Positions 9,941 through 17,478 of a DNA stretch of 64,000 bases are shown here, one piece after another; positions within the stretch are counted from its first letter, which is position 1, and each line of letters starts with the position of its first letter. Position numbers and translations under genes: made by a program. This DNA is from an uncultured Alistipes sp. (GTDB lineage: Bacteria > Bacteroidota > Bacteroidia > Bacteroidales > Rikenellaceae). The stretch lies in assembly GCA_904502285.1 (NCBI GenBank), contig CAJGEC010000002.1:1-64000 (forward strand), given 5' to 3'. The notes beneath the pieces are model-generated. The model did not search any database. It was not told the origin of the DNA and saw nothing but the letters and a program-made list of their open reading frames with translations.

Positions 9941-10537
9941 ATGCTTGAGACTTGCTACCAACACGAACTTATTGAGGCGGGATGCGACGAGGCGGGCCGA
10001 GGCTGTCTCGCAGGCTCTGTGTTTGCCGCGGCGGTAATCCTACCTCCCGACTTTCACCACCCCCTACTCAACGACTCAAAGCAGATGACCGAGCGACGAC
10101 GTAACGCCCTGCGAGAGATAATCGAACGAGAGGCCGTGGCGTGGCGGGTGGTGGAGGTGACTGCCGAGCGTATCGACCAAATCAATATCCTCAATGCATC
10201 AATCGAAGGGATGAACCTCGCAATCAAAGGCTTAGAGATATCGCCAGAGTTTATCGTCATAGATGGTAACAGATTCCATACCGACCTCACAACCCCTTGG
10301 CGCACAATCGTTAAGGGCGATGGTAAGTATGCCAATATCGCTGCGGCATCGGTGCTTGCCAAGACCCACCGCGACGAATATATGATGCGTCTGGCCGAGG
10401 AGTATCCTATGTATGGCTGGCAGCAGAATAAGGGCTACCCCACTCGCCAACACCGTCTGGCCATCCGCGAACACGGCCTCACACCCTATCACCGCCTAAC
10501 ATTCAACTCGTCACCCGAACAACTCGAACTCTTCTAA
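9941..10537 (+). CDS. rnhB: Ribonuclease HII
   Basis: The 198-residue protein is the usual RNase HII size. It removes ribonucleotides from DNA and RNA-DNA hybrids with two metal ions. The N-terminal GCDEAGRGCLAG carries the first acidic pair. NDSKQMTERRR, a VIDGNRF motif and AAASVLAKTHRDEYM complete the family pattern. It starts 12 bp after the 5'-nucleotidase stop, so an operon with that gene is likely. No terminator hairpin is obvious after it; the next 200 bp carry the promoter and leader of the downstream gene. Confidence 0.96.
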   Translation: MLETCYQHELIEAGCDEAGRGCLAGSVFAAAVILPPDFHHPLLNDSKQMTERRRNALREIIEREAVAWRVVEVTAERIDQINILNASIEGMNLAIKGLEISPEFIVIDGNRFHTDLTTPWRTIVKGDGKYANIAAASVLAKTHRDEYMMRLAEEYPMYGWQQNKGYPTRQHRLAIREHGLTPYHRLTFNSSPEQLELF

Positions 10538-10652
10538 TAGGTTGAGCAAATCGCCCCTGTGTGGCAAGAAATATGGTCATAAATCATACGTATTTCTACC
10601 TATTTTTCGCTATTTTTGATCTATTTTTCAACCACCGAAACAAAAAAATAAT

Positions 10653-10660
10653 TACCTTTG
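10653..10660 (+). promoter_or_regulatory. Bacteroidota -7 box (TACCTTTG) for the alpha-oxoamine synthase
   Basis: TACCTTTG fits TAnnTTTG and lies 78 bp before the ATG at 10739. It would give a leader of roughly 70 nt that contains a stem-loop. The -33 region is A/T rich without a clear TTG. Confidence 0.55.
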
Positions 10661-10674
10661 CGCAAGATAAAAAT

Positions 10675-10702
10675 TTGCTGAATACTCGATTAAGTTCAGC
10701 AA
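10675..10702 (+). other. Stem-loop in the leader of the alpha-oxoamine synthase gene
   Basis: ttgctgaa (10675-10682) pairs perfectly with ttcagcaa (10695-10702) around a 12-nt loop, a few bases after the predicted transcription start. It has no T tract, so it is not a terminator. A role in RNA stability or translation is possible but not shown. Confidence 0.4.
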
Positions 10703-10738
10703 TTAGGCAACTGAGAATTTAACTTAATATTTGCGAAA

Positions 10739-12007
10739 ATGGTAGATATTTTTGAGCGCTTATCGAATAATGCTGGAGGACCTATCGGTCAGTACATGTC
10801 GGCCGTTCACGGCTATTTTGCATTCCCCAAGTTGGAGGGCGAACTCGGCCCACATATGATGTTCCGAGGCAAGCCCGTCTTGAACTGGAGTCTTAACAAC
10901 TACCTCGGCTTGGCCAACCACCCAGAGGTGCGCGAGGCAGATGCTGAGGGTGCTAAGAAGTTTGGTATGGCATACCCTATGGGTGCGCGTATGATGTCGG
11001 GTCAGACAAAGTACCACGAGCAACTTGAGCAGGAGTTAGCCGAGTTTGTAGGTAAGGAGGATGCCTTCTTGCTCAACTTCGGCTATCAGGGTATGATCTC
11101 GATTATCGACTGTTTGCTTACCCCACGCGACGTTGTCGTCTACGATAAGGAGTGCCACGCCTGCATCATCGATGGTCTGCGTATGCACCCAGGCAAGCGC
11201 TTCGTCTATGCCCACAACGACGAGGATTCGTTGCGCCTACAGCTCCAACACGCCACAGAACTCGCTGAGCAACAGCGTGGTGGCGTATTGGTCATCACCG
11301 AGGGTGTCTTCGGTATGAAGGGCGACCTCGGCTTCTTGGATGTCATTGCTAAGTATAAGAAGGAGTTCAACTTCCGCCTCTTGGTAGATGATGCCCACGG
11401 CTTCGGAACTATGGGTAACAACGGCCGCGGTACGGGAGACCACTTCGGCGTTCAGGACCAGATCGACGTACTATTCAACACCTTTGCCAAGTCTATGGCA
11501 GGCATCGGTGCCTTCGTGGCAGGTCCTCGTTGGTTGATCAACCTCTTCCGCTACAATATGCGTTCGCAACTCTACGCTAAGTCGTTGCCTATGCCTATGG
11601 TTATCGGCGCGCTCAAGCGTCTCGACCTCATCCGCAAACACCCTGAGTATCAGCAGAAGTTGTGGGAGATCACACGCGCCCTGCAGAAGGGTCTTACGGA
11701 TAACGGCTTCGACATCGGCGTAACCCAGTCGCCCGTGACACCTATCTATATGAAGGGTGGTAACGAGGAGGGTACAAACCTCATCGTAGACCTTCGCGAG
11801 AACTATGGCCTCTTCTGCTCGATTGTCATCTACCCAGTAATCCCTAAGGGTGAGATCATCCTTCGAGTGATACCTACGGCAGCACATACGATGGAGGATG
11901 TGGAGTACACCATCAACACCTTCAAGGCCGTGCGTGCTAAGTTCGAGGCTGGCGAGTACATCAAGCCTATCCCACAGATGGCCGACCCCGACTTCAAGGT
12001 GAGATAG
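10739..12007 (+). CDS. Alpha-oxoamine synthase (serine palmitoyltransferase / KBL-like), PLP-dependent
   Basis: The 422-residue fold-type-I PLP enzyme belongs to the family that condenses an amino acid with an acyl-CoA. The PLP lysine is K251 in NTFAKSMAGIGAFVAG. LVDDAHGFG supplies the conserved Asp218 and His220, and KECHACIIDG supplies the stacking His140. The start MVDIFERL and the phrase GPHMMFRGKPVLNWSLNNYLGL resemble a Bacteroidota group often labelled serine palmitoyltransferase-like. It differs at its N-terminus from the characterised Bacteroides SPT as I remember it. It may make 3-ketosphinganine, or act as a glycine C-acetyltransferase or 8-amino-7-oxononanoate synthase. No biotin or threonine-degradation genes are adjacent. 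Confidence 0.8.
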   Translation: MVDIFERLSNNAGGPIGQYMSAVHGYFAFPKLEGELGPHMMFRGKPVLNWSLNNYLGLANHPEVREADAEGAKKFGMAYPMGARMMSGQTKYHEQLEQELAEFVGKEDAFLLNFGYQGMISIIDCLLTPRDVVVYDKECHACIIDGLRMHPGKRFVYAHNDEDSLRLQLQHATELAEQQRGGVLVITEGVFGMKGDLGFLDVIAKYKKEFNFRLLVDDAHGFGTMGNNGRGTGDHFGVQDQIDVLFNTFAKSMAGIGAFVAGPRWLINLFRYNMRSQLYAKSLPMPMVIGALKRLDLIRKHPEYQQKLWEITRALQKGLTDNGFDIGVTQSPVTPIYMKGGNEEGTNLIVDLRENYGLFCSIVIYPVIPKGEIILRVIPTAAHTMEDVEYTINTFKAVRAKFEAGEYIKPIPQMADPDFKVR

Positions 12008-12042
12008 TTTACGAAGTAACACTACATAAAAGAGTCATTTAT

Positions 12043-12075
12043 CGACCTGTCTACCCCATTGTGGTAGGCAGGTCG
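12043..12075 (+). terminator. Terminator after the alpha-oxoamine synthase
   Basis: The 13-bp stem cgacctgtctacc (12043-12055) / ggtaggcaggtcg (12063-12075) contains one G-T pair and has a 7-nt loop. A short T-rich tail (ctcttattt) follows. Confidence 0.8.
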
Positions 12076-12139
12076 CTCTTATTTGCACCATTAGGACAAT
12101 TATTTCCCCTAAAAATGCTATTATTAATTAAGTTCTTCT

Positions 12140-12147
12140 TATCTTTG
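12140..12147 (+). promoter_or_regulatory. Bacteroidota -7 box (TATCTTTG) for transketolase
   Basis: TATCTTTG fits TAnnTTTG and lies 82 bp before the ATG at 12230. A perfect 8-bp inverted repeat, aaggctga/tcagcctt (12165-12182), sits just after the predicted start of the transcript and may form a 5' stem-loop. Confidence 0.6.
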
Positions 12148-12229
12148 TCTGATATTTTACACGAAAGGCTGACCTCAGCCTTCACTAAATAGCTACAAAA
12201 TACTACAAACAAAATAAAAAAACCTAACT

Positions 12230-14254
12230 ATGGAAAACAACAAACTACAGCGTGCAGCCGATAACATCCGTATCTTGGCTGCTTCGATGGTTGAGAAGGC
12301 AAAGTCTGGTCACCCTGGCGGCGCTATGGGAGGTGCTGATTTCATCAACGTACTCTACACAGAGTTCTTGCGCTACGACCCAGAGAATATGGCGTATCCA
12401 CACCGCGACCGCCTCTTCCTCGACCCAGGTCATATGTCTCCAATGCTCTACGCCGTTTTGTCGTTGGCTGGTAACTACACTACCGAGGATTTGCAGTCGT
12501 TGCGCCAGTGGGAGAGCGTGACTCCAGGTCACCCTGAGGTAGACGTTTTGCGTGGTGTTGAGAACACCTCTGGCCCTCTTGGTCAGGGCCACGCTATGGC
12601 TCTCGGTGCTGCTATCGCTGAGCGCTTTATGGTAGCACGTTTCGGCGAGTGGATGGCACACAAGACCTACGCCTTCATCTCTGACGGTGCTGTACAGGAG
12701 GAGATCTCGCAGGGTGTTGGTCGCGTTGCTGGCCACCTCGGTCTCTCAAACTTCATTATGTACTACGACTCGAACAATGTTCAGCTCTCTACTAAGTGCG
12801 ACGAGGTAGATACTGAGGATATCGAGATGAAATATAAGGCTTGGAATTGGAACGTAATCACAGTAAATGGCCAGTCTATCGACGAGATTCGCGCTGCGTT
12901 GAAGGCTGCAAATGCTGAGACCGAGCGCCCAACCCTCATCATCGGTAAGACCATTATGGGTTATGGCGCACGTAAGGCCGATGGCACAAGCTTCGAGAAC
13001 CAGGTATCTACACACGGTCAGCCACTTACAGCTGCTGGTGCAGATATCGCTGCTACAATTAAGAACCTCGGTGGTAACCCTGAGGAGCCATTCGCAGTAT
13101 TCGAGGAGTCTAAGGAGGTCTACGCTGAGCGTCGCAAGGAGCTCGTAGAGTGGGCTAAGCAGATGAAGGCTACCGAGGCTGAGTGGCGCAAGGCTAACCC
13201 AGAGTTGGCAGAGAAGATGGATAACTTCTACTCAGGCAAGCTCCCAGAGATCGACTACTCGGCTATCGAGCTTAAGCCAGACCAGGCAACACGTGCTGCT
13301 TCAGCAACTATGCTCGGCTACTTCGCAGAGCACGTAGAGAATATGGTGGTATCGTCTGCCGACCTCTCTAACTCAGATAAGACCGACGGCTTCCTCAAGA
13401 AGACCAAGGCATTCACCAAGGGCGACTTCTCTGGTAACTTCTTCCAGGCAGGTGTTGCTGAGCTTACTATGGCTTGCGTGATGAACGGTATGGCACTTCA
13501 CGGCGGTATCATCCCTGCTTGCGGTACCTTCTTCGTATTCTCAGACTATATGAAGCCAGCAGTACGCCTTTCAGCCCTTATGCGTAAGCACGTCATCTAC
13601 ATCTGGACACACGACTCATTCCGCGTAGGTGAGGACGGCCCTACTCACGAGCCTGTTGAGCACGAGGCACAGATTCGCCTTATGGAGCACCTCCACAACC
13701 ACTCTGGCGAGCGCTCAATGCTCGTTCTTCGCCCAGCAGATAGCGAGGAGACTGTTGCTGTATGGAAGATGGCTTTGGAGGAGGAGCGCCCAGTTGCCCT
13801 TATCCTTTCACGCCAGAACATCAAGTCGTTGCCAGCATTGAGTGGCGAGTCACGCCGTGCTGAGGCTATGAAGGCTGAGCGTGGTGGTTACGTAGTCTTG
13901 GAGAATAAGGATGCTAAGGTTACTATGATTGCTACTGGTTCTGAGGTATCTACCTTGGTTGAGGGTGCTGAGTTGTTGGCTGAGGAGGGTATCGCTACAC
14001 GTGTGGTATCTATCCCAAGTGAAGGCTTGTTCCGCGACCAGCCTAAGGAGTACCAGGCAGAGGTTTTGGGCACATTGCCACGCTACGGTATGACCTCTGG
14101 TCTCTCTATCAACCTTATCGGCTTGGTAGGTGAGGAGGGCTTCATCCACGGCTTCGACCACTTCGGCTACTCTGCTCCATTCAAGGTATTGGACGAGAAG
14201 TTCGGCTACAACGGCAAGACCGTTGCCGAGGAGGTAAAGGCTATGCTTAAGTAA
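12230..14254 (+). CDS. tkt: Transketolase
   Basis: The 674-residue, full-length TPP enzyme of the non-oxidative pentose phosphate pathway moves two-carbon units between sugar phosphates. The N-terminal KSGHPGGAMGGADF motif, DPGHMSPMLYA, GPLGQGHAMALGAA and the TPP-binding region ISDGAVQEEISQG followed by DSNNVQLS are all present. Later THDSFRVGEDGPTHEPVEH gives the pyrimidine-domain signature. Codon use is strongly biased, as expected for a highly expressed central-metabolism gene. It is a single gene with its own promoter, a 5' stem-loop and a strong terminator. Confidence 0.97.
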   Translation: MENNKLQRAADNIRILAASMVEKAKSGHPGGAMGGADFINVLYTEFLRYDPENMAYPHRDRLFLDPGHMSPMLYAVLSLAGNYTTEDLQSLRQWESVTPGHPEVDVLRGVENTSGPLGQGHAMALGAAIAERFMVARFGEWMAHKTYAFISDGAVQEEISQGVGRVAGHLGLSNFIMYYDSNNVQLSTKCDEVDTEDIEMKYKAWNWNVITVNGQSIDEIRAALKAANAETERPTLIIGKTIMGYGARKADGTSFENQVSTHGQPLTAAGADIAATIKNLGGNPEEPFAVFEESKEVYAERRKELVEWAKQMKATEAEWRKANPELAEKMDNFYSGKLPEIDYSAIELKPDQATRAASATMLGYFAEHVENMVVSSADLSNSDKTDGFLKKTKAFTKGDFSGNFFQAGVAELTMACVMNGMALHGGIIPACGTFFVFSDYMKPAVRLSALMRKHVIYIWTHDSFRVGEDGPTHEPVEHEAQIRLMEHLHNHSGERSMLVLRPADSEETVAVWKMALEEERPVALILSRQNIKSLPALSGESRRAEAMKAERGGYVVLENKDAKVTMIATGSEVSTLVEGAELLAEEGIATRVVSIPSEGLFRDQPKEYQAEVLGTLPRYGMTSGLSINLIGLVGEEGFIHGFDHFGYSAPFKVLDEKFGYNGKTVAEEVKAMLK

Positions 14255-14273
14255 TTGACCTATACCTAAATAG

Positions 14274-14308
14274 AAAGAGATGACTCAGATTGGAGTCATC
14301 TCTTTTTT
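14274..14308 (+). terminator. Terminator of tkt
   Basis: The perfect stem aaagagatgactc (14274-14286) / gagtcatctcttt (from 14293) is followed by a run of T to 14308. Confidence 0.92.
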
Positions 14309-14327
14309 GTTGCTATTGGAGCGATGG

Positions 14328-15266
14328 TCACTCCTTTAGCCACTCGATTTCAAGGGCATAGGAGATATCATAATGCTCGACACCCTCGTGGTCCTCGTAA
14401 CTATCTCCATCCCTGAACACAAGAGTATTGCCAGGGGTGAGGGTCTCGGTCCTATCACCTAACTTGATGGTCATCGCATCGTCGGTTATTTCAGTTATAC
14501 AACCCTGGAAACTCTCATAGGAGATAACACCCGTACGAGCATTAACAATTTCGGAGGTATGTTCATTATAATCTTGACCAATGCTCCAACCCGTCTTCTT
14601 CCAATCAATCTTTAAGCGGTGGTTGGTTGGTTCACCAAGGGCTACATTCCAGATAAAGCGTTTGCGACATTCATCAGCATCGACAATAAGAATATAGGCA
14701 TTATCATTGCCTAACTCGTTGTGTAACAACTCTTCTGCCTCGGCCCAATGCTCCTCAGGCTTATCGTAGCAGAGCGAAGCATAGATATCCACTATCGCTC
14801 GGCTCAATTTATTGAAGTCGCGCGCCTTAGAGTAAGGAGCCGACGAGAGCAGAACAACATCCTTGTACAATGTTCGGCTACCCAAGATGGTATCCATCTG
14901 GTTTATCAACTTAGGGCTCGCTAACAACGTATCGGCATAGAAACCCATCATCTTGGCCTTAGACTGTGGATTGTTGGCGAGGTTTTTATGATAACACTCG
15001 TTCCAATTAAAAGGGTCGTATGGCTTGCGCTTATTGTAACAGAACATTATCATTGGAGAGGTTGTCTCCAAGGAGTCAAAGAGGTCACTAAGGCCCGACC
15101 AGTTGGCACTAAGATCGATTGTTGGGGCCTGCTGGTGGAACTTGGCAATGATAGCATCGGCATCGTCGCCCTTGATGATCAGACCAACGGCCTTGTCGCA
15201 TATATCTGCACTCGTGGCTCTGGCATTGCCTCCCTCTGGATTGAAGGCTCGTATGATAATATCCAT
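14328..15266 (-). CDS. Protein of unknown function (312 aa)
   Basis: I do not recognise this protein. It has no signal peptide or membrane segment and starts MDIIIRAFNPEGGNARATS. The first part is mixed helical. The middle has repeated Asp/Glu-rich helices (for example CYDKPEEHWAEAEELL). The last ~100 residues are beta-rich with short repeats such as GDRTETLTPGNTLVFRDGD, suggesting a small C-terminal beta domain. A possible YKDVVLLSSAPYS strand lies near the centre. It is 57 bp downstream of a small membrane-protein gene on the same strand and probably shares its promoter at 15650. The pair sits between two conserved genes and looks accessory. Confidence 0.7.
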   Translation of the reverse strand: MDIIIRAFNPEGGNARATSADICDKAVGLIIKGDDADAIIAKFHQQAPTIDLSANWSGLSDLFDSLETTSPMIMFCYNKRKPYDPFNWNECYHKNLANNPQSKAKMMGFYADTLLASPKLINQMDTILGSRTLYKDVVLLSSAPYSKARDFNKLSRAIVDIYASLCYDKPEEHWAEAEELLHNELGNDNAYILIVDADECRKRFIWNVALGEPTNHRLKIDWKKTGWSIGQDYNEHTSEIVNARTGVISYESFQGCITEITDDAMTIKLGDRTETLTPGNTLVFRDGDSYEDHEGVEHYDISYALEIEWLKE

Positions 15267-15323
15267 AGTCGTAATATTTTAAGATTTATAGGTCGTAGTC
15301 TTTTATGGAGGCAGGCCAAACGC

Positions 15324-15611
15324 CTATCTCCTATGTCCTGGGCCTTCAGGGAACCAACCCTTCTTAACTCGCTCCTTCTGGTGTATCAACTCCAAGATAC
15401 TCCAAAACGATGAGAAGGCCACAACACCAAGAATTGTCGATACAATAAAATTCTCTGCTATGAGTGAGAGCAGACAAAATAGGATGCCCGCAACAAGAAA
15501 CATCCACCAACACTTTGTACCAAGATAGTACTCCGCCTTGATAACAATAGGATGGAACACTCCAATTATTAGAAATGTGGCAAGACCCACAATGATTCCC
15601 GTAAAGTTCAT
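15324..15611 (-). CDS. Small membrane protein of unknown function (95 aa)
   Basis: The 95-residue protein has three hydrophobic segments, at about residues 4-22, 34-50 and 55-73, so it is probably an inner membrane protein. The C-terminus is basic (HQKERVKKGWF...). I do not recognise the family. A good Bacteroidota promoter lies 39-46 bp upstream, which supports it as a real gene. The 312-residue unknown gene follows 57 bp later on the same strand, so the two may form a small operon. Confidence 0.6.
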   Translation of the reverse strand: MNFTGIIVGLATFLIIGVFHPIVIKAEYYLGTKCWWMFLVAGILFCLLSLIAENFIVSTILGVVAFSSFWSILELIHQKERVKKGWFPEGPGHRR

Positions 15612-15649
15612 ATATTAAGACAGTTTATATTTACTCGCCTAATAACACA

Positions 15650-15678
15650 CAAATATACGAAATTATTTCGATTTCCAA
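15650..15678 (-). promoter_or_regulatory. Promoter for the two unknown minus-strand genes
   Basis: On the minus strand, TATATTTG (15650-15657) fits the -7 box and TTG (15676-15678) sits 18 bp further upstream as the -33 element. The distance to the ATG at 15611 is about 38 bp. Confidence 0.55.
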
Positions 15679-15733
15679 CTCTCAAGGAGCATTTTTGACC
15701 ACAGAAGAGACTACTTATGCTACTACAAAAAGT

Positions 15734-15773
15734 ATCCCACAGAAGAGTACACCCCTGTACTCTTCTGTGGGAT
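15734..15773 (-). terminator. Terminator of the GH5 gene
   Basis: A perfect 17-bp stem, atcccacagaagagtac (15734-15750) / gtactcttctgtgggat (15757-15773), has a 6-nt loop. On the minus strand it runs into actttttgtag, which suits termination of the mannanase transcript. Confidence 0.9.
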
Positions 15774-15817
15774 TAACATTCATAGAGGGGAGATAGCCCC
15801 CCCATTCACTTAAAAAA

Positions 15818-17140
15818 CTACAAATTGCCGAGTCGTCTATTAGCCTCACGGATAATATTAAGCGTAGAGCTGTCCTCAACAAAGATTGAGTTGAGACCCT
15901 GCTGCTCCTGTGCTGGATCACCAGTATAGTCATCGCCCTTAGCCCAGTACTCGTGGTCCTCGACATTAGTCTTAGCAAAGCCTCCCCAACTCCAGAAGTT
16001 ACATCCTGCAAATGGGCCATTCTGCTCCTTATCCTTGAGAATAAGGTCGAAAACGAAGGTATAGTACTTATCGCGGCACACAACAGGGCTACCCTTATGG
16101 AAGTCCATATTGTCGCGTGGCATACCAAACTCCTCAACCACTACAGGCTTGTTAATAGAGTGACCAAGGCCGATGTGCATATCGATATACTCCTTTGTGT
16201 TTGCGCAAGAGCGGTCGAGGTCTGCAACCATATTGTCGCCACGCATCCACTTCCAATTATAAGGCCATACGTGACAGTTGATATATGATATCTCGTCGAG
16301 GGCGTGAATACGCTCACAAAGAGCCATATCCCACTCGCAGCCATAGAAGCCCTCAGAGCCTGTAGAGATCATATGGTTAGGGTCGAGCGAACGGATGAGT
16401 TTCGCTGAGGCAGCAATCCACTCAGCAAAGGCCTCCTTGTTGTCCTGCTCCTTGCTGCTGAAGGCACGAGGCTCGTTGCAAATCTGCCAAGAGAAGATCG
16501 CTGGGTCCTCGATGTATTTAATACCAGTATAGCGGTTGGTACGTGTAATAATATAGCGCAAGTGGTTAAAGAACAACTCCTTAGCGCGCTCATTACGCAC
16601 AAACTCTCCAGCGAAGGCATTGTATGAGAACCAGCCATCCACACGTGGAACTAACACCGGAGTATTATTTGCCCAAGCTACATATTGTGTGTAACCACCA
16701 CTCCACTCCCAGGCATTGTTGAAGTAGAGTACGGCAGTCATACCGCGCTTACCCAACTCCATCATAAGGAAGTCGAGACCAGCCAAAACGTCGTCGTTAT
16801 AGATACCTGGCTCAGGCTGTAGGTTGGGCTCAATTTTACCCAAAAGACCATTCTCACCCTCACCACCAACAAGTACACGGAGGTTGTCGATACCGTGGGA
16901 CTTCATAAAATCGAGCTCCCTAACGAGACGCTCACGGTTGCCACCCTCGCCCTCAGAGCCGAGGATTGCTCCATACCAGAAGTTTGTACCCACGAAATAG
17001 TATGGCTCACCATTGCGAATAAACTGTCCGTCCTTAACCGTAATGATGTCATCCACAGGTGATTTACCAAACTCTGAGCATCCCACTAAAGCGACCATCG
17101 CCACGACAAAAAGGAGAAATAATCTTTTAAAATTCTTCAT
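15818..17140 (-). CDS. GH5 glycoside hydrolase lipoprotein, probable endo-beta-mannanase (GH5_7-like)
   Basis: The 440-residue protein carries a lipoprotein signal ending ALVGC, with the Cys at residue 21. It is probably anchored in the outer membrane or periplasm. The catalytic TIM-barrel glutamates are visible: acid/base E223 in SWQICNEPRAF and nucleophile E337 in VVVEEFGMPRD. The N-terminal GTNFWYGAIL and HGIDNLRVLVGGEGE segments resemble bacterial mannan endo-1,4-beta-mannosidases. It would cut beta-mannan or a related hexose polymer; the exact substrate is inferred. No SusC/SusD pair, sugar kinase or hybrid regulator is near it, so it is not part of a visible utilisation locus. It has its own promoter and a strong terminator. 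Confidence 0.85.
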   Translation of the reverse strand: MKNFKRLFLLFVVAMVALVGCSEFGKSPVDDIITVKDGQFIRNGEPYYFVGTNFWYGAILGSEGEGGNRERLVRELDFMKSHGIDNLRVLVGGEGENGLLGKIEPNLQPEPGIYNDDVLAGLDFLMMELGKRGMTAVLYFNNAWEWSGGYTQYVAWANNTPVLVPRVDGWFSYNAFAGEFVRNERAKELFFNHLRYIITRTNRYTGIKYIEDPAIFSWQICNEPRAFSSKEQDNKEAFAEWIAASAKLIRSLDPNHMISTGSEGFYGCEWDMALCERIHALDEISYINCHVWPYNWKWMRGDNMVADLDRSCANTKEYIDMHIGLGHSINKPVVVEEFGMPRDNMDFHKGSPVVCRDKYYTFVFDLILKDKEQNGPFAGCNFWSWGGFAKTNVEDHEYWAKGDDYTGDPAQEQQGLNSIFVEDSSTLNIIREANRRLGNL

Positions 17141-17172
17141 CTCTTTAATATTTTGTGTTTACTAATTTTCTA

Positions 17173-17200
17173 CAAAATTACACTTTTTTCCCAATTACAA
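17173..17200 (-). promoter_or_regulatory. Promoter of the GH5 gene
   Basis: On the minus strand, TAATTTTG (17173-17180) matches the -7 box. A TTG (17198-17200) lies 17 bp upstream. The ATG is at 17140. Confidence 0.55.
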
Positions 17201-17333
17201 CACCATCATCTCAAAAAGTGATGAATTTTCCGCATATTTTTACCCCTATTTTCGCCTTACGTAAAGAGATTCTGCCACCCTATTTTCCTCCAGCAAAAGT
17301 GTAAATATTTTTAAAAATTGTCACCCTTTAAAC

Positions 17334-17364
17334 TTGTATTTTTTCGTGGGAATATATAATTTTG
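17334..17364 (+). promoter_or_regulatory. Promoter of the murG-ftsZ run
   Basis: TTG (17334-17336), a 20-bp spacer and TAATTTTG (17357-17364) form a good Bacteroidota promoter. It lies about 115 bp before the murG ATG at 17479. It shares the 338-bp gap 17141-17478 with the divergent GH5 promoter. The stretch between the two promoters (17201-17333) is A/T rich and shows nothing else I can name. Confidence 0.65.
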
Positions 17365-17390
17365 TAGGGTGAAATTGCAGACATATCCCC

Positions 17391-17448
17391 TAATCATAAG
17401 CGGGGTATGATTAAACGTTTGATTATCAAATGCTTATATTGTTATAAG
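17391..17448 (+). other. Three consecutive dyads in the murG leader
   Basis: Downstream of the predicted start are three inverted repeats: taatcata/tatgatta (17391-17398 and 17406-17413, perfect 8 bp), the near-palindrome tttgattatcaaa (17418-17430), and cttata/tataag (17433-17438 and 17443-17448). None has a T tract. They could fold in the RNA or bind a protein; the function is unknown. Confidence 0.45.
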
Positions 17449-17478
17449 TAGATTATTTTTTGCACTATAATACGACGC

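Noticed and set aside
17418..17430. FNR/CRP-like operator in the murG leader (tttgattatcaaa)
   Set aside because: The half sites are one base apart instead of four, so it does not fit an FNR site. It is kept only as a dyad.
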